Below are positions 49,901 to 62,750 of a DNA stretch of 64,000 bases, in pieces. Within the stretch, counting starts at the first letter, position 1; each line of letters begins with the position of its first letter. The position numbers and the translations under genes were made by a program. The DNA comes from Trichoplax adhaerens (Eukaryota > Placozoa > Uniplacotomia > Trichoplacea > Trichoplacidae). Below the pieces are notes generated by a model, which was not told where the DNA came from, searched no databases, and saw only the letters and a list, made by a program, of their open reading frames with translations. Where the stretch lies: assembly GCF_000150275.1 (NCBI RefSeq), contig NW_002060943.1:11098878-11162877 (forward strand), written 5' to 3'.

Positions 49901-50985
49901 AAATTTCGATTACATTTGGAGTATCAATTTAAGATAGTAACATTCTAATGGCATCAATATATCAAATGAGAAAGAAATGAAAGAAAAGAAGCAATGTATA
50001 ACAATCACTTTAGTTCCAATAAGATGAGCTAGCTAAGAGTAACTCGAATTTCCTTTTACTTAACTCACTCTCACAGAATTAATAAACAGAATCTCGGAAC
50101 AGTGTCTAGAGAATGCATTTTTAGCTTACTGCCATATAGCTCGAGCATTACGATCATTTCAAGTGTCATTTATTTAACTAATAACTTGATACTACCGAAT
50201 TAATGAAAAATGAGATTCTTAAAACTAGGGCTACGGCACCCTTTTATCACCCGAGTATCGAAGAATCAACAAAATAATGATTCAAGCATGGTGAATAGAG
50301 TACCATTACTAACTTACTACCTTAGCACTCGTGTAACATTTACATCATAAATATACTTCGTTTAGTCTGACTAAAGCTAAACAGCTGCTTTCTTACAAAG
50401 AATGACGACTATAGTGTTTAGCTTATTTTTGTAGATAGAAACAATTTAGTAAACGCTCGTAAAGTTCATAGTAACGAGGAAAATTATACGAAAATCACTT
50501 TCATCAGTTCATAATTTACCTAAATTTTCTTGTATTTCTTCTTCAATATCTTGTTCTAATTGCTCTAGACTAGGTATATTGCACAAATCAACTTCGATTT
50601 CTTCAAATGCAATCATAGCTTCTGGCACTGGACGATTGGTTAAAAATTTTTTCCACTGCCTGTCATTAAAATAATCTTTATGGACAGCTTTCATTAAGAA
50701 TTGTGCTTCTGATATCTCGATTAAGCCCATTTTCCAATTGTCTAACAAAGTAAACTCCCAAACTAGATCTCGTCGTAGGTAGTAACGCCTATCCATCTCG
50801 TGTAAAACATCGAAGAAGGATAATTGACTACATGTATCTTCGCAAGTAATAGTGCGAATAGCTGCTTGAGTTTGACGAAGATTAAGCCCATCTAACCGAA
50901 TTCGTTGGTAAATATCTTGCATTTGTGTTGCAGTTATATCGTTATAGGATGTGATACCTAATTCCTTCCATTCTAGGCTATTCAT
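46928..50985 (-). CDS. EF-hand-like / Glu-Arg coiled-coil protein ending in a dynein-heavy-chain stalk-like segment
   Basis: Seven minus-strand exons join in frame: 50985-50520, 49782-49060, 48950-48709, 47905-47741, 47464-47234, 47134-47075 and 46978-46928 (645 aa). Residues ~70-135 look like an EF-hand pair (WEFTLLDNWKMGLIEISEAQ, then RPVPEAMIAFEEIEVDLC), but loop positions 3 and 5 are not acidic, so calcium binding is doubtful. Residues 156-400 are a charged coiled coil with a 14-residue repeat. The C-terminus (STVAEIRSYQKPHVDIHNIM, LQDWKNLQALIGKTGKEGLK, KVRDLSSGAATFYVW) resembles the dynein heavy-chain microtubule-binding stalk, where similar text reads ELR-PP, WxxxKxLLG and SxACxxLxxWVxAM. 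No AAA modules are present, so it is not a motor. A ciliary or microtubule role is inferred. Exon order is well supported by phase. Confidence 0.85.
49280..49540 (-). repeat. 42-bp coding tandem repeat (14-residue coiled-coil unit)
   Basis: Within exon 2 of the stalk-like protein the unit RIAEEQRKEREEAE repeats about six times, with minor changes (RIVEE, RIAEKQKK, EEIE). The low stop density makes long antisense frames on the plus strand at 49033-49712; these are shadows. Confidence 0.9.
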
Positions 50986-53900
50986 GATCAGTTCAGTTAC
51001 TATTTGGACAGTAAAAATATTACTTCATTAAAATTAATATCGAAAGGCTATAGACCAAGCCCAAATATCTAGAAATGATGATATTATTTTCTTGATTATT
51101 AACCTGTTAATATCTGGTAAGAAATTATTCCTATATAGTTAGCACGTTTATCATTGTTGTTGTTATATAACAGAATGTTTTAGTTGAAAGTGAAAGATTT
51201 AATGGTTGATTTAATGGTATCTTAACACGAATGGCTGTAGAAAACTTAAAGAATCCGATTGAATTTACTTTACTAGTACCAGGTAACTACGATATGACTA
51301 TATGATATAGAATCTGTAAAGGAATCCTCTTTAGAGATAATTTTAATTTTCATTGGATGCTTTAATAGTCAATTCCTGCTATTAAATGTATAACATGTAA
51401 ATACCCTGATTAAAGATGCTAGTGAACACTGCTGAATCTTCGTAACGTAAAACCTGGAATGGAATCTGCTACCGATTTTAAAGATTATGTCATGTCTTAT
51501 GAGATGATTTACTAGTGTATTCGCACTAAGGCCTGTATTACTTGTATAAAATCTGATTGAAGATGCTAGTAACTTTGATTAGACGATGTAAAATCTTAGA
51601 GAAACCATTTTAAGAGATATTTACTTGTTCTATTGGATGTTTTAATAGCGTATTCGCACTAATGATTGTATAACATGTACACGGCCTGATTGAAGTTACT
51701 TGTACCTAAAGGACGTATAACTAGATGAGGTTAAACCTAAAAAGAAATCGTTCTTAGGGATAAATTCATCTTTTATTGAACAATTTAAGAGTATATAAGC
51801 ACTATTGGCCGCATAACTCGTAAATGGCCTCGTTCAAGGTACTAATAAATACTGTATAGCTTTATATGGTTTTACGTAATAAAATTAGAAAGGGATCCAT
51901 TTTAGAGATAATCCCATCTTTCAAGGATCATTTAACAGTATACAGTATTTACACTAGTGGCTATGCAAATAGCCTGATTGAAAATATTAATAACTACTGT
52001 ATAACTCTATGTAGTAAAATTGGAAAGGATCCATTTAAGAGCTAGTTTTATCTTTTACTAAACGATTTAGCAGTATATCCACGCTAATAGCCGTATACCT
52101 AGCAAATAATGTGATCTAAAATACTAGTAACTACTATATAACTCCATAAATGGGTCGATTTTAAGAGATCATTTCATGTTTTATTGAATGATTTGTTAGT
52201 AGTGGCGATGATCGTATAACAAGCAAAAGAGCTTTATTGAAGATACTAGCAACTACTGAACGACTATGTGGTGCAAAATCCGAAGAGATATTTATTTTTA
52301 GAGACAAATTTTCGTTTCTGTAACTAATTTTATAGCGGTCATGATAAATATTGTTGTTCCTTAGTTACTCCTAGTAATAGTACCTTATAAAGTGTCCGAT
52401 AATCTCTCAAGTAATATAATAAATAATAATGATCTTACCGTTCAATATCAGTTAAAAGAGCCGAATGTTTTCAATATATATCGATAGCTTATAGAAATAG
52501 AACAGCTTTAAGGTTAAGATTGACCAATGAGCCTATATTTTCTTCATCAAAAACCTGTATAAGTAGTAGTTATAGCGATATTAATCGTTCTTAAGTAGGA
52601 AAGAGCAAATAGAAAGGACAACTCAAATTTTTACCCGTATCCTGTATAAAGAAGTGCTTAGATTGAACGATATACAATAATAACTATTGATATTAGGGTG
52701 ATGATGATGAGACCGATATGATAATACAGATTGAAGATTATTGTTAGTTATACAACATCTCTTTTTCAAGTTCACCCTATAAAATGTATATGCGGACGGG
52801 AAAAAATATTATTCTAGTATTGTTTTAATGCTGTTGTTCTAGTTATTATTATCTGCTTCTTTTTATGTCAGTTGTCTCTACAACTGTAATCTTTTTCATC
52901 AGTTTCTATTCTTTGGTGTTAATGAATAGAATCTCCAACAATTTTGATGCTATTTGCATAACAAATAATATAGCATACTTTTGTATAGTTACCATGAAAT
53001 ACAGGATACCCACCGTGGAATTGTCTCCGCTTATTTTGACGTATAGGCTGAATTGAATGTCATTTGACTAGGATAATGACTCACTATATGAATGAATATC
53101 ATGTAAAAATAATCTCTCTAGATAAATTGTAAAGTTCCTTATATGAACACTATACTGCTATTGATAGCTTGGAGATAAATAATAGTATTGTAGAAATACT
53201 TCGTCTCTGTTGTTAGTGAAAGAAGATTCTATTTCAGGGCATTCAAGAAACTATATGTCTAGTAAAGTCGATCGTCAAATCAAATCAATATAGTTGATAG
53301 AATTGTAGAGGTGCCTGTATATTCGATTTTAGTACGGTATACTCTATATCTAGAAGTCGATCGTCATGGAAATGCCGCCGGTATAATAGTATTGAATAAG
53401 TGTTATATAGTTTGACTTTAGCGCCAATTCATAATCAAGGAAAATCGATCCTGAATTAACTTTCGCCTCCGAAATTGCATTGAAAAGAAATTTATATAAT
53501 GCAGTATATCTTTAGCGTACTAATACTCTACTATATAGAAATTAATGTAATTTAGCTATACATCTTGAAAATTTGAGCGTGAATATTGTAGTGTAATAGG
53601 ATTGAATACATGTTGAATAATGCTGATTTGGTAACAACACAGCCGTTATTCAGGAAAGCATAATATAACGTCAAAATAAAAATTTCTATAAGTAGTAGGC
53701 CACGATCTATAGAGTACAATACTGTAATAGATGTATTTTAAATACATTTTTTGAATTAAATTTAAGATTTACTAGTAAATCGTACCGTATATTACGAAAT
53801 GATCAAATCTCTATGTAAAGCTCTTTGACGATATTATTAGCAACAATGCAAAGAGTATAATCGTATGCGCTAGTGGATGAAGTATTACTGTATATCGAAT

Positions 53901-55893
53901 TCAAAGCTCATTTATCGAACAGTACATCAAAAGTGCTCCAGTTCCGATATAAAGTCGATTATAAATGTCTGAATGCAATGATTATATAAAGTACTAGAAG
54001 TAATAAAATTATACATTGATCAGAATAAATTTGAGAAAAGTAATCTATATGCACAATCACCTATACATGTCATAATCTATAGAACTCATGTTAACAAATG
54101 AAAGCTAAGATAGTACCCCGGCTAAACAAAACTTGACAAGCCTTCTTTGTTGCTGTATTATTGATTATTTATTCTGATTACATCTCATGCTGTTGAAGTT
54201 ATACTGTACAATGTACATATGAGTGCACCTATCTTTCAAAGCTAATGGTTATTAAATTCAGTCTTACTTATAAAAGCTATTAGGATTGAGTTAGCTTTGA
54301 GCTTTAATCAATGAATTGTTCTTTAGAACGTTAGAGTGATTTTGAAATATAGTCATATAAAATTAACTCTTAAATTTTAGTAATCGCATTGCTCTCCTCA
54401 TAATTAGAATACGGCAGCTTAGCGAATCATTTGACCAAACATAATTGAATAACTTGCGTAATAGATGAGAACGAATACTGAGCTGATGTGTTATATATAT
54501 TTTAATCAGACGTCAAATTATGTAGTAGGCATACAGAGTATAATCCTGTATTGTATGAAAATAACATTTCATGCAATGATTCAGCGACCCATTTCGTCTC
54601 CGAGCCCCACTACAGCATGCAATCATAAGGAAATATGAGAGCTAATGCCTTTTAGACAAATCGTTACCTCAGAGTTTGATTTTGACATTATATATTGCAA
54701 TGTATTAATGCCTATTTAAAACGCTCAACAAACAATAGGAAAACAAATGTAGTAAATGCGATAGTTCTTTCGCGTAAAGTACCAAACTAGCTATTTTTAG
54801 CACATACATACCGATAAAGTACTGTATCGCTTATTATATTGTACAAATTACTGATAATTGCTATCGAAGCGTGTAAAAGATTATAAAGCTATCTAAGGAT
54901 ATTGCAGGTAATTTTACATGAAATATCAGTATTACGATTATAAATTAGTGGTAATTAATGACTATTAACTTTATAATCAGTACATTAGAGGAACACCAAG
55001 TCTGAACTGTTTAAAATTACTTGCATTTAAAGATGCATATACCTGACAATCTTGTCAGTAATTACAACTTTATACGGTATTATATTTCATCCATGTAACT
55101 TTTATGAATTACTAATTGCGTAACAGACAACATACTAAGAAAGACTAGCCCTGAACTATTTACAGTCATTAAGAGCTGAGGCTAATAAATTATCAGCACC
55201 GATTTACAGATGTGTACACGGCTAACCTTAGATCGATAAGCATGTTGGCTCATATCGTCATTTATTTGCGTACACCTCCATTACTATAATTTCAATAATT
55301 AGACTGCTAAATAGAAAATAGTAGTTATATAACGAGATTTGATATCTTGTTATAATACAAGGTTTTGATTAGCTACACACGTATAACTTCGAGAAAAGAA
55401 ATCAGAGTCTATGGTAGTCCAAGAATTGTATTAGTGAAGAGGACATCATTCAAAGCTGAAGAATAAATCTGAAGGAGTCATTTTTGAGAGCTCATTCAAA
55501 TACTGAATGAAGAACTCACCGTAAATGCCACGTAGAGCAAAATAAGCTTTCGTAGTAAGCCTTTATAAGATTTACATATAAAACTGGCCGTCACAATATC
55601 AAATGATTTTAGTTAGATTCGAAGTATTTGTTAATAAAACTCAAATAGGTGAGAAGTGATGCTAGCATAATTTTTAATTTATAGCTTGAATTAATATATG
55701 TCAATCATTTTTAATATCAATTGAACCACCATTAGCGACGCTTAAATTTAAGCCAAATAACGATGCCTTGGTGTAATCATTGTGCTTTTAGCTAGCAATA
55801 GCATGCTATTACTTTACGAAGTACTATATATTTTATACATTAAATTCATATAATATATATTACCGATAACATCTATGTTATAATTCATCTTTT
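50986..55893. other. Large intergenic region with a degenerate tandem array
   Basis: Nearly 5 kb without a supported gene. Bases 51150-52330 form a degenerate tandem array (separate entry). Near 53200-53400 a shorter motif (GTCGATCGTCA) recurs about 90 bp apart in diverged context. Bases 53500-55890 are AT-rich with nothing recognisable. The plus-strand frame 52865-53056 has no support. Confidence 0.5.
51150..52330. repeat. Degenerate tandem array, about 8-9 units of 120-150 bp
   Basis: A recurring order of landmarks is visible: TACTGTATAACT(C)TAT-like start, GTAAAATT..GAAAGGATCCATTTTAGAGATAA-type core, a TTTTATTGAACGATTTA-type block, GTATATTCGCACTAATGGC-type block, a GTATAACATGTAAA-type block, and (C)TGATTGAAGATACTAGTAAC as the unit end. 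Unit ends fall near 51285, 51420, 51567, 51707, 51847, 51993, 52130 and 52251. Copies differ greatly from each other, implying age. Confidence 0.75.
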
Positions 55894-58800
55894 CTATGCC
55901 CAAACCTATTGAAATATTAATTTACATGGTAATAATATTTAATATCCGCTAGAAAATGTAAATTATGGCAAAACCTTTTAAATCAAGTACAAAAATCTTT
56001 AAACTTACTTTTACTGTCTGATCCCAACTTCCACTAGCTAAGCCGAAGCCATCTGGAGACATTTTAAGACAACTTACGCGACTTTCATGCCCATAAAGGG
56101 TAGAAACTCTTTCCATCTAATGAAAAAATATAAAAATATTAATAATTACTATCAAATTGAAACTACATTTAGTAATAATATGATATACTCGCATCTTACC
56201 TTTAGCGTATCCCAAGCATGTATATTAAAATCATAATATCCAGCAAGCAACAATCGGCCTATCCAAGACGCATGTAAAAATCAATAAGTTAGCTCTTAAT
56301 TATTCATTACTTCGCCATTTCCGAATCGCTTGTAAATATTATTTGTAATAATGATTTCTAAGATCAACTCAACTACCACAGATCATGATTGAATGCGTAA
56401 TGTTAAATCTATAATATTAAAATTTAGGTAATCATTGCTATCACTTAAAACCGTAGTAGACGATCACTACCTCAAAGTGAGTATGTTGGAGCTATTTTTG
56501 TTAGTAAAATCTCAAGCAGCATAAATTATTATGAAGCAATTGAATCTACCATATACAGTCTGTTTTTCACTATGATAGACTATCTATAGCGCATACTTCT
56601 TACCGCTTTTAGTAAAATCGAGACTAGATACACCAAAGATAATCGAATCTCTTTTGTAGATGCTTATTCCTTGCATAGCTCGTAAATCGAATAGACGACA
56701 CTTACGCAATACCGCAAATGATAATTATTTTAGTACCATATTCACTTTTCACAACATTATTTATTTTATAAAACCAATAAACTTACAGTGCCATCATCAG
56801 AAGCAGATCCGATTACATCTCCAGTAGGAAAAAATCTATGATTAAAGAGATTAGAGATTAAGTTATGACCTGATAATTGTTCATACTACGATCTATTGTC
56901 TACTAGGTAGGCATAGGAAGTAAATCAAAATTGATATGCAACTCTGCAATGTGAGAGCCCTATTAAACCTATTCTATAAATCTAAATAAATGCAACTTTA
57001 TGATACTACTATAGACATTCAGAATATTTAAGCATACATATGCCATCTGTAATATGTATGGCTCGGATTGATCTAATCATGACATCATAATACTGAAATG
57101 TATCCTTTAGCCTTACTTGACACAGTTAACGCTGGCTTTATGATCTTCAAAGGAATGAGTGCATTGACCTTGTCTTAAATCCCAAATTTTAACAATATTA
57201 TCGCATGATCCGGAAGCTATTAAGTTTGCTGGAAATGTTGGACATAAATCAAGACTAAGAACATCTGCTTTATGACCATGGAAGGTGTAAATCATTTGAG
57301 ATGTTTCCACATCCCATAAGGCACAAGTAGTATCTCCTGATGCTGTTAATAGCTGAGGAATCATTCAACAATAGATAGAATTAGATAGCTAACATTTTCA
57401 ATTTACAACTAGTTATTCTAACACTCCATCACAAACGTACTACTGAAAAAAATTAACGCAAAGATTGATGGAGAGCACGCAATTTCTGTAGCTCAAGACG
57501 TGATAAGATATACAGATCGATTTCTTACACATGAGTAACATACCTGACAATCGGAATAGATAAATTTACAATCGGAAATATAGCTTGTATGTGTTGCTAT
57601 AGTTCGTTTCGTACTAGCTATATCTTCAAGATCTTGTATATCGTAGATAGAGCATTTATTGTCCACCCCACTGTGATAGATTGGAATAAATTTAATATCA
57701 CTTCAATACAATATTTTTATCGTGATTATGACAGATTCAAACTATAATGGTAATGATTAATGACATGTATTGCCACACTCGTGAACATTTGCATTCATAC
57801 TGAGTTAAAAACTACCGGTAGTTATGTTTACTTAATCTTACGAAATAAAATAACGCATTATATTACCCGCAAGCGATATAGGAACCTACGGAGTCAATAC
57901 TACACGCCATCGTCCAAGGAGTACTTTGAGGAATAACGATGTCCTTGAATGTTAATTTATACTTTTAATCAATACGATAGTCACTTTCCATCAAGGTTAC
58001 TACAAGGCAATAATATAGGGTAACAATCCGCGGTGCAGGTATACGTTTGAAGTAAAATACATTTTGGATTGCATATACAATAATAGAATAAGACTTACGT
58101 ACTTTTTGTGATGAAAATGCATCCCACATTATTACTTCGCCATCCTATGATATCAATACAAATGACGTATTAAAAGCACTCTCAGTTTTATATATAGGTC
58201 AATTTCATAAATGAAATATAATAACAACTAAAAGTAACTGTTCCTACATCTATCAGGCAAAGTATAAAAATACTGAGAAATATTCCATGATAATTATGAA
58301 AATAAATTATTGAGGACGTTATCATCATATCTGTTATAGTGTATTGATTAGGAAATATAACATTATACAGTTCCAGCACGTTCGAGATCATAAATGTTTG
58401 TAAAAATATAGGAAACTAAACTTGTTACAAAAATTGTAGATTGCCCCATGTTCTATGATAAAATAGAGGCTGTCATATCCATGACTAATTTGCATGAGTG
58501 AAAAACTCAGTCATTTTTAAATATGTCTTTAAAGATATTGGCATAAGCTACAGATAAAGGAATAAAAGTTTATAATGCTGTCTGCTGTATGTATGTATTC
58601 TTCAATGACACCTGTAAGATTGCTATTTAAATCATATAAACTAATTACCTCGAATATTAAAAAGATTACTGCGAATTTTGTGTCTATTTCACCTGTGAAG
58701 AGCTTATAAGTTTCTGGCCATTCTTTGTCCAGTCTAAGCGTAATATTTTACCTTGGTGGCCTTTCAAGCTTCTTCTGATTTTATATGATAATTGATCAAA

Positions 58801-59049
58801 GTGTAATATTGTAGCGGAAGAATCTCGTACTGCCGATTTGATAAAAATAAAGATAATATTAACAATTTAACTTCATTTTATGACCATGCAACACTTATAA
58901 AATTCTACGATCGAAAATTTTAATCATTCAATCTGGTTACATGTAGCATCACAATTTTTTTCACGACGCTTCCGTAATTTTTTCTTTAAGCTCTCAACTT
59001 CTTTCTCTAATTCGGTTAAGCTTTTCTCTTTATCACCATTCGCAGCCAT
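55894..59049 (-). CDS. GNB5: G-protein beta-5 subunit (WD40 propeller)
   Basis: Gbeta5 forms a seven-blade WD40 propeller that pairs with R7-family RGS proteins to speed Gi/o-GTP hydrolysis. Eleven exons join in frame to 350 aa: 59049-58941, 58829-58693, 58144-58103, 57943-57867, 57670-57544, 57352-57117, 56835-56787, 56700-56604, 56258-56200, 56116-56009 and 55905-55894. The N-terminal coiled coil ([19 protein letters not shown]) precedes [10 protein letters not shown]. Blade text such as [39 protein letters not shown] and [13 protein letters not shown] matches beta-5 rather than beta-1 to beta-4 proteins. The last exon is only 12 coding bases (V-W-A-stop), completing the usual ending. Length equals the short vertebrate isoform within a few residues. 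The phase-1 join of exons 1 and 2 is the least conserved part. Confidence 0.94.
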
Positions 59050-60654
59050 TTTCATTCCTTAACTTGGGTGGAATCAGTTTTAATATTTTCATATAATAGC
59101 AGGTCTATGAAATTATCGACTATGACAAAGAATTAATGTTTTCGAACACCATCTGTTCTAATTAATTATTAGCATATTGCCACAATTTACTTAATCATTG
59201 TTTATACGGAATTCATTTAAATATATCACACTATGGAAATGCACACTGCTACTAAATAGTTTCTTAAATTTTTATTTTTACTTCGTATTTGAATGCTCTA
59301 GCAGAACCTTTTGTGTATGTATATTACTTTAATTAATAAATGTAGCATAATTATATGTGGCTAGTTTTAGTGATACAGTTAAGTCACGCCATCGGCTTAA
59401 ACAGAATCTTACATAAATGTACCGGTATGCTGTATGAAGACGCAATCATATTGTCTGTAAACGGGCAATATGGACGTTTAGCATATTACAATCAGATTTT
59501 ATATTTCGTTGAAGCAAGTTAGAATCCAACGTATCTATCTTTTTCTTACAGATTTTTGATTGGATAACAAACATGTTTAACTTCTATTCTCATTCATAAA
59601 TAGCTGTGATAGTAAAATATTCTATACTTCTAGATATACGAGCATTAAAATTGCATCATTGCAACAACGATATTATTATCGTAATTGGTGGTATTTCTAT
59701 AGCCAATAATGCCCAATGGCTAGATTTCTATTCTTACGATTTGTTATGACAGTTATTAGTGTTATTATAGCACTCATTTGAATCGATTTGGTACACCTTT
59801 GACATGCGGAAAAGTGACGGTATAATCAAATTAATATCGTGAGAACTATATTTACTTTTCTAAGTCCGGATTTATAGATAATACTGTTAAACTGTAGTGC
59901 AGGAACTGTCATTACTATCACTGCTAAAACTTAAAGCACTCGTATTATAACTTTATATTTACTTAATTATATTCACAATGAATTTTTCTGATTTAGGGTG
60001 CTAGTGTAATACAATAACAAGATTGCAAATACGTACACGGAATGATATACAAGGGTAGTCTTTCAACTTTGATATTGAATGTTGATTTATACTTTTATGA
60101 TTTATTATATATAATTAGTCGTTTTAACTTGCTAAAAATATGAGTTAAATAGTTATTATATGAGTTTTGAGTAGTTAAATGCGTTAAGTGATTTCGTAAT
60201 TCTTTTATAATAAAATGATTTTGATAGCTTAATATATGTAAAATTTCAGAAATAAATCCATAAATATAATTCTTTTCATCAGTCATTATTTATAGCAGCT
60301 AAGATTTAGATTATTAAAGCCGACATCCAGATATGATAGAATCTGAAGTTTAAGCTGTATTATGTTAGCCATTAAGCAAAAACGTATAATATCGGTTGAA
60401 CAGAAATAGTTTTTAAAAATCATTATGTAGATAAATTTTATAATCAGCTATATGCATACTTATTAATATACTGACTCTAGGAAAATATGAAATAGCGTGA
60501 ATCAAAGTACAGTAGCGAACATGTGATCATAGCATTGATTTTCGGGAAATAATCTGAATTTAATGTTCGTAATTATATAACGTTTGTCATATTCTTCTTC
60601 AAAATAAATTATGCATCTCTTGTAACTCTTTCGTTGAGTCGACTAAAAACAAGA
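59050..60654. other. Intergenic region, nothing recognised
   Basis: AT-rich sequence between the start of G-beta-5 and the 3' end of the TPR gene, both on the minus strand. It should include the G-beta-5 promoter and the TPR gene's 3' UTR. The minus frame 60095-60286 has no domain or splice support. Confidence 0.5.
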
Positions 60655-62750
60655 TCATAAAATAACACAACTACGAGAATGATTGATATTTCTCGATTTC
60701 ATCAATGATTTGCGCGATTTATCATCATTAACAGTATTATTTCTAAGTAGCCTCTCTTGTGAATCGGTATGTTTGCTTTGATCCACTGCAATTTTTTCCG
60801 GTTTTAAATTTTGATATTGTGTACCCATAGCCAAATTCATTCTCTCAACTCTTGCTATGTGATGATGAATCTCTCTCGGTTGTAAATACGATCCTGACAT
60901 ATCTAGGTTAGCCACCTTTGCATTGCTTTCATTGTCAGGATTATTCATGTGTGCTTCACTAGATGATGAAGCTTTCGTCATTTGAAAGTGGCGTAAAGTT
61001 TGGTACGTATGATCGAGAGTTGCTGGTGACTGGCTTTGACTTGGAATGGACAATTCGGACATTACTTTACTTTCGTCAAGTTTCATGTTGGCCACGTTGT
61101 CTTTGTAAATTTTCCATGCAACTTTTCGTTCAATAGAATCCGTTAACTTATTTGTTATCCTTTCAAAGGTATCATTATTCCATCTTTTACATATCGTTAA
61201 CATTTTCATTGCTAATTTATAATGAAGTAAGGCCTCTTCGAATTTTCCTTGGCGATGAGCAATATCCCCAAGCCCTTCATTAGCTTCCATCTCACTGATG
61301 TTATCATGAGCGTTAGTAGCAGCGTGACATGCTTTAGCATAATACTGAGAGCTTAGTTCTGTTTTATCCAACATGCCATATGCATAAGCAATGTTGCAGA
61401 ATGCCTTAGATTGAGACGACTTGTCCTTAAGATCATCTAAAAAGTTAGCAAGATGTACAATCAACTCAATTGAAGATTTGTTAAGACAACTAAGATAGTC
61501 TTGTTATTGATAAAAGTACGATACGAAAACAAAAATACCGTTTACAACATTAGCCGATAATAACTTTATTTAGATCAGTAACAATTTATAAATACTTTAC
61601 CGAATAAATTTATAGCTTTATGATGATAAGCTATCGCTTCTGAGTATTTGCCCATTTGATTAAGTACTGCACCAAGCCCTTGATAAATAGATGCGCCAAG
61701 GAACTTTTCTTCCTTTTTATTAACTATGAGGTGTTCTATTGCTAGTTCAAAACAGTCGATGGCGTCGTTAAACATTGATATTTGGTTATAAATCAGACCC
61801 GCATTGTAATAGATTTGACCTATTTTTGTTTATAAAAAAAGGTAAATTTAAGAGTGTGATGGCATGACTAAAATCGCATTTGACAGATTTCCATCGATGT
61901 TACTGTATTTATAATATCAGTGCGGTAATTTTCGATAATATACTAGTTGATACTTGATGGCTAGCGTAAAAGGATATGTAGGGATTATATGTTTATTGTA
62001 TGGCTTAAAGCATTCAGTTTATCTAACTGCATATCTTAAACAAAACGCATTATCGTGCTACCAGCTGTTAAACTTACATAAAATATCTTCTTCTTGTATT
62101 TTTTGACAACGAGTTCGAATATCATTCAAAATTGCAAGACATTTCTTTAGTTGGCCTGAATTACCTAATAGAGATGCCATTTCGGCCAATATAAGAGTTT
62201 CATTCGATGGATCATCTATTCGTCTAAAAATATCACGAGAATTCTTATAACAAGTTAAAGCCTGATTAAAATTATCAGACTTTGTCCAGCAATATCCAAG
62301 TTTCGATAAAACAATCGCCTGCATATCGAGCTTTTTTATTTCTCTATATCCGCAAAGTGCTAGATCAAAATACATTATTGCTTCTGAAAATAAATTTAGG
62401 GAAAGTTTGCTTAAGCCAATATTATAGTAAATTTCGAAGGTCAGCTCATCTTCCGTAGCCTTTTCTTCTGGTATGGCTTCCTTAAAGCGTTTTAATGCCT
62501 CCTTATGTCGACCTTGCCTCGCATAACAAATTCCAGCTAAAAGTAAGCATTGATATTTTAATTTAATGTAAGTAACCTCTAGATTATCTGCCTTATCTAT
62601 TGCTTCTTCAAATATTTCGATCGCTTTTTCAATGTTATCTTTTTTTAAATATTTTGATGCTCTGCGATATAAATTTACTACTTCCTTACGCTGTACCAAT
62701 GCTGAATCGATTTTTATGTTCGCATTGCTAGTCTTGTTATCGAACTTCAT
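60655..62750 (-). CDS. TPR-repeat protein with C-terminal CaaX prenylation box
   Basis: Three minus-strand exons join in frame: 62750-62078, 61819-61601 and 61499-60655 (578 aa). Residues ~25-390 are tandem TPR helices; examples are AGICYARQGRHKEALKRFKE, YYNIGLSKLSLNLFSEAIMY, GLGAVLNQMGKYSEAIAYHH and GLGDIAHRQGKFEEALLHYK. Spacing resembles the GPSM/LGN and TTC families, but no GoLoco motif is present in the tail. The last ~170 residues are Ser/Asn-rich and end SRSCVIL: CVIL fits a CaaX box, and Leu at the last position favours geranylgeranylation, so membrane attachment is predicted. The third exon uses the acceptor AACAAG at 61500; a TTAG a few bases on would break the frame. A scaffold role is inferred; the partner is unknown. 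Confidence 0.88.
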
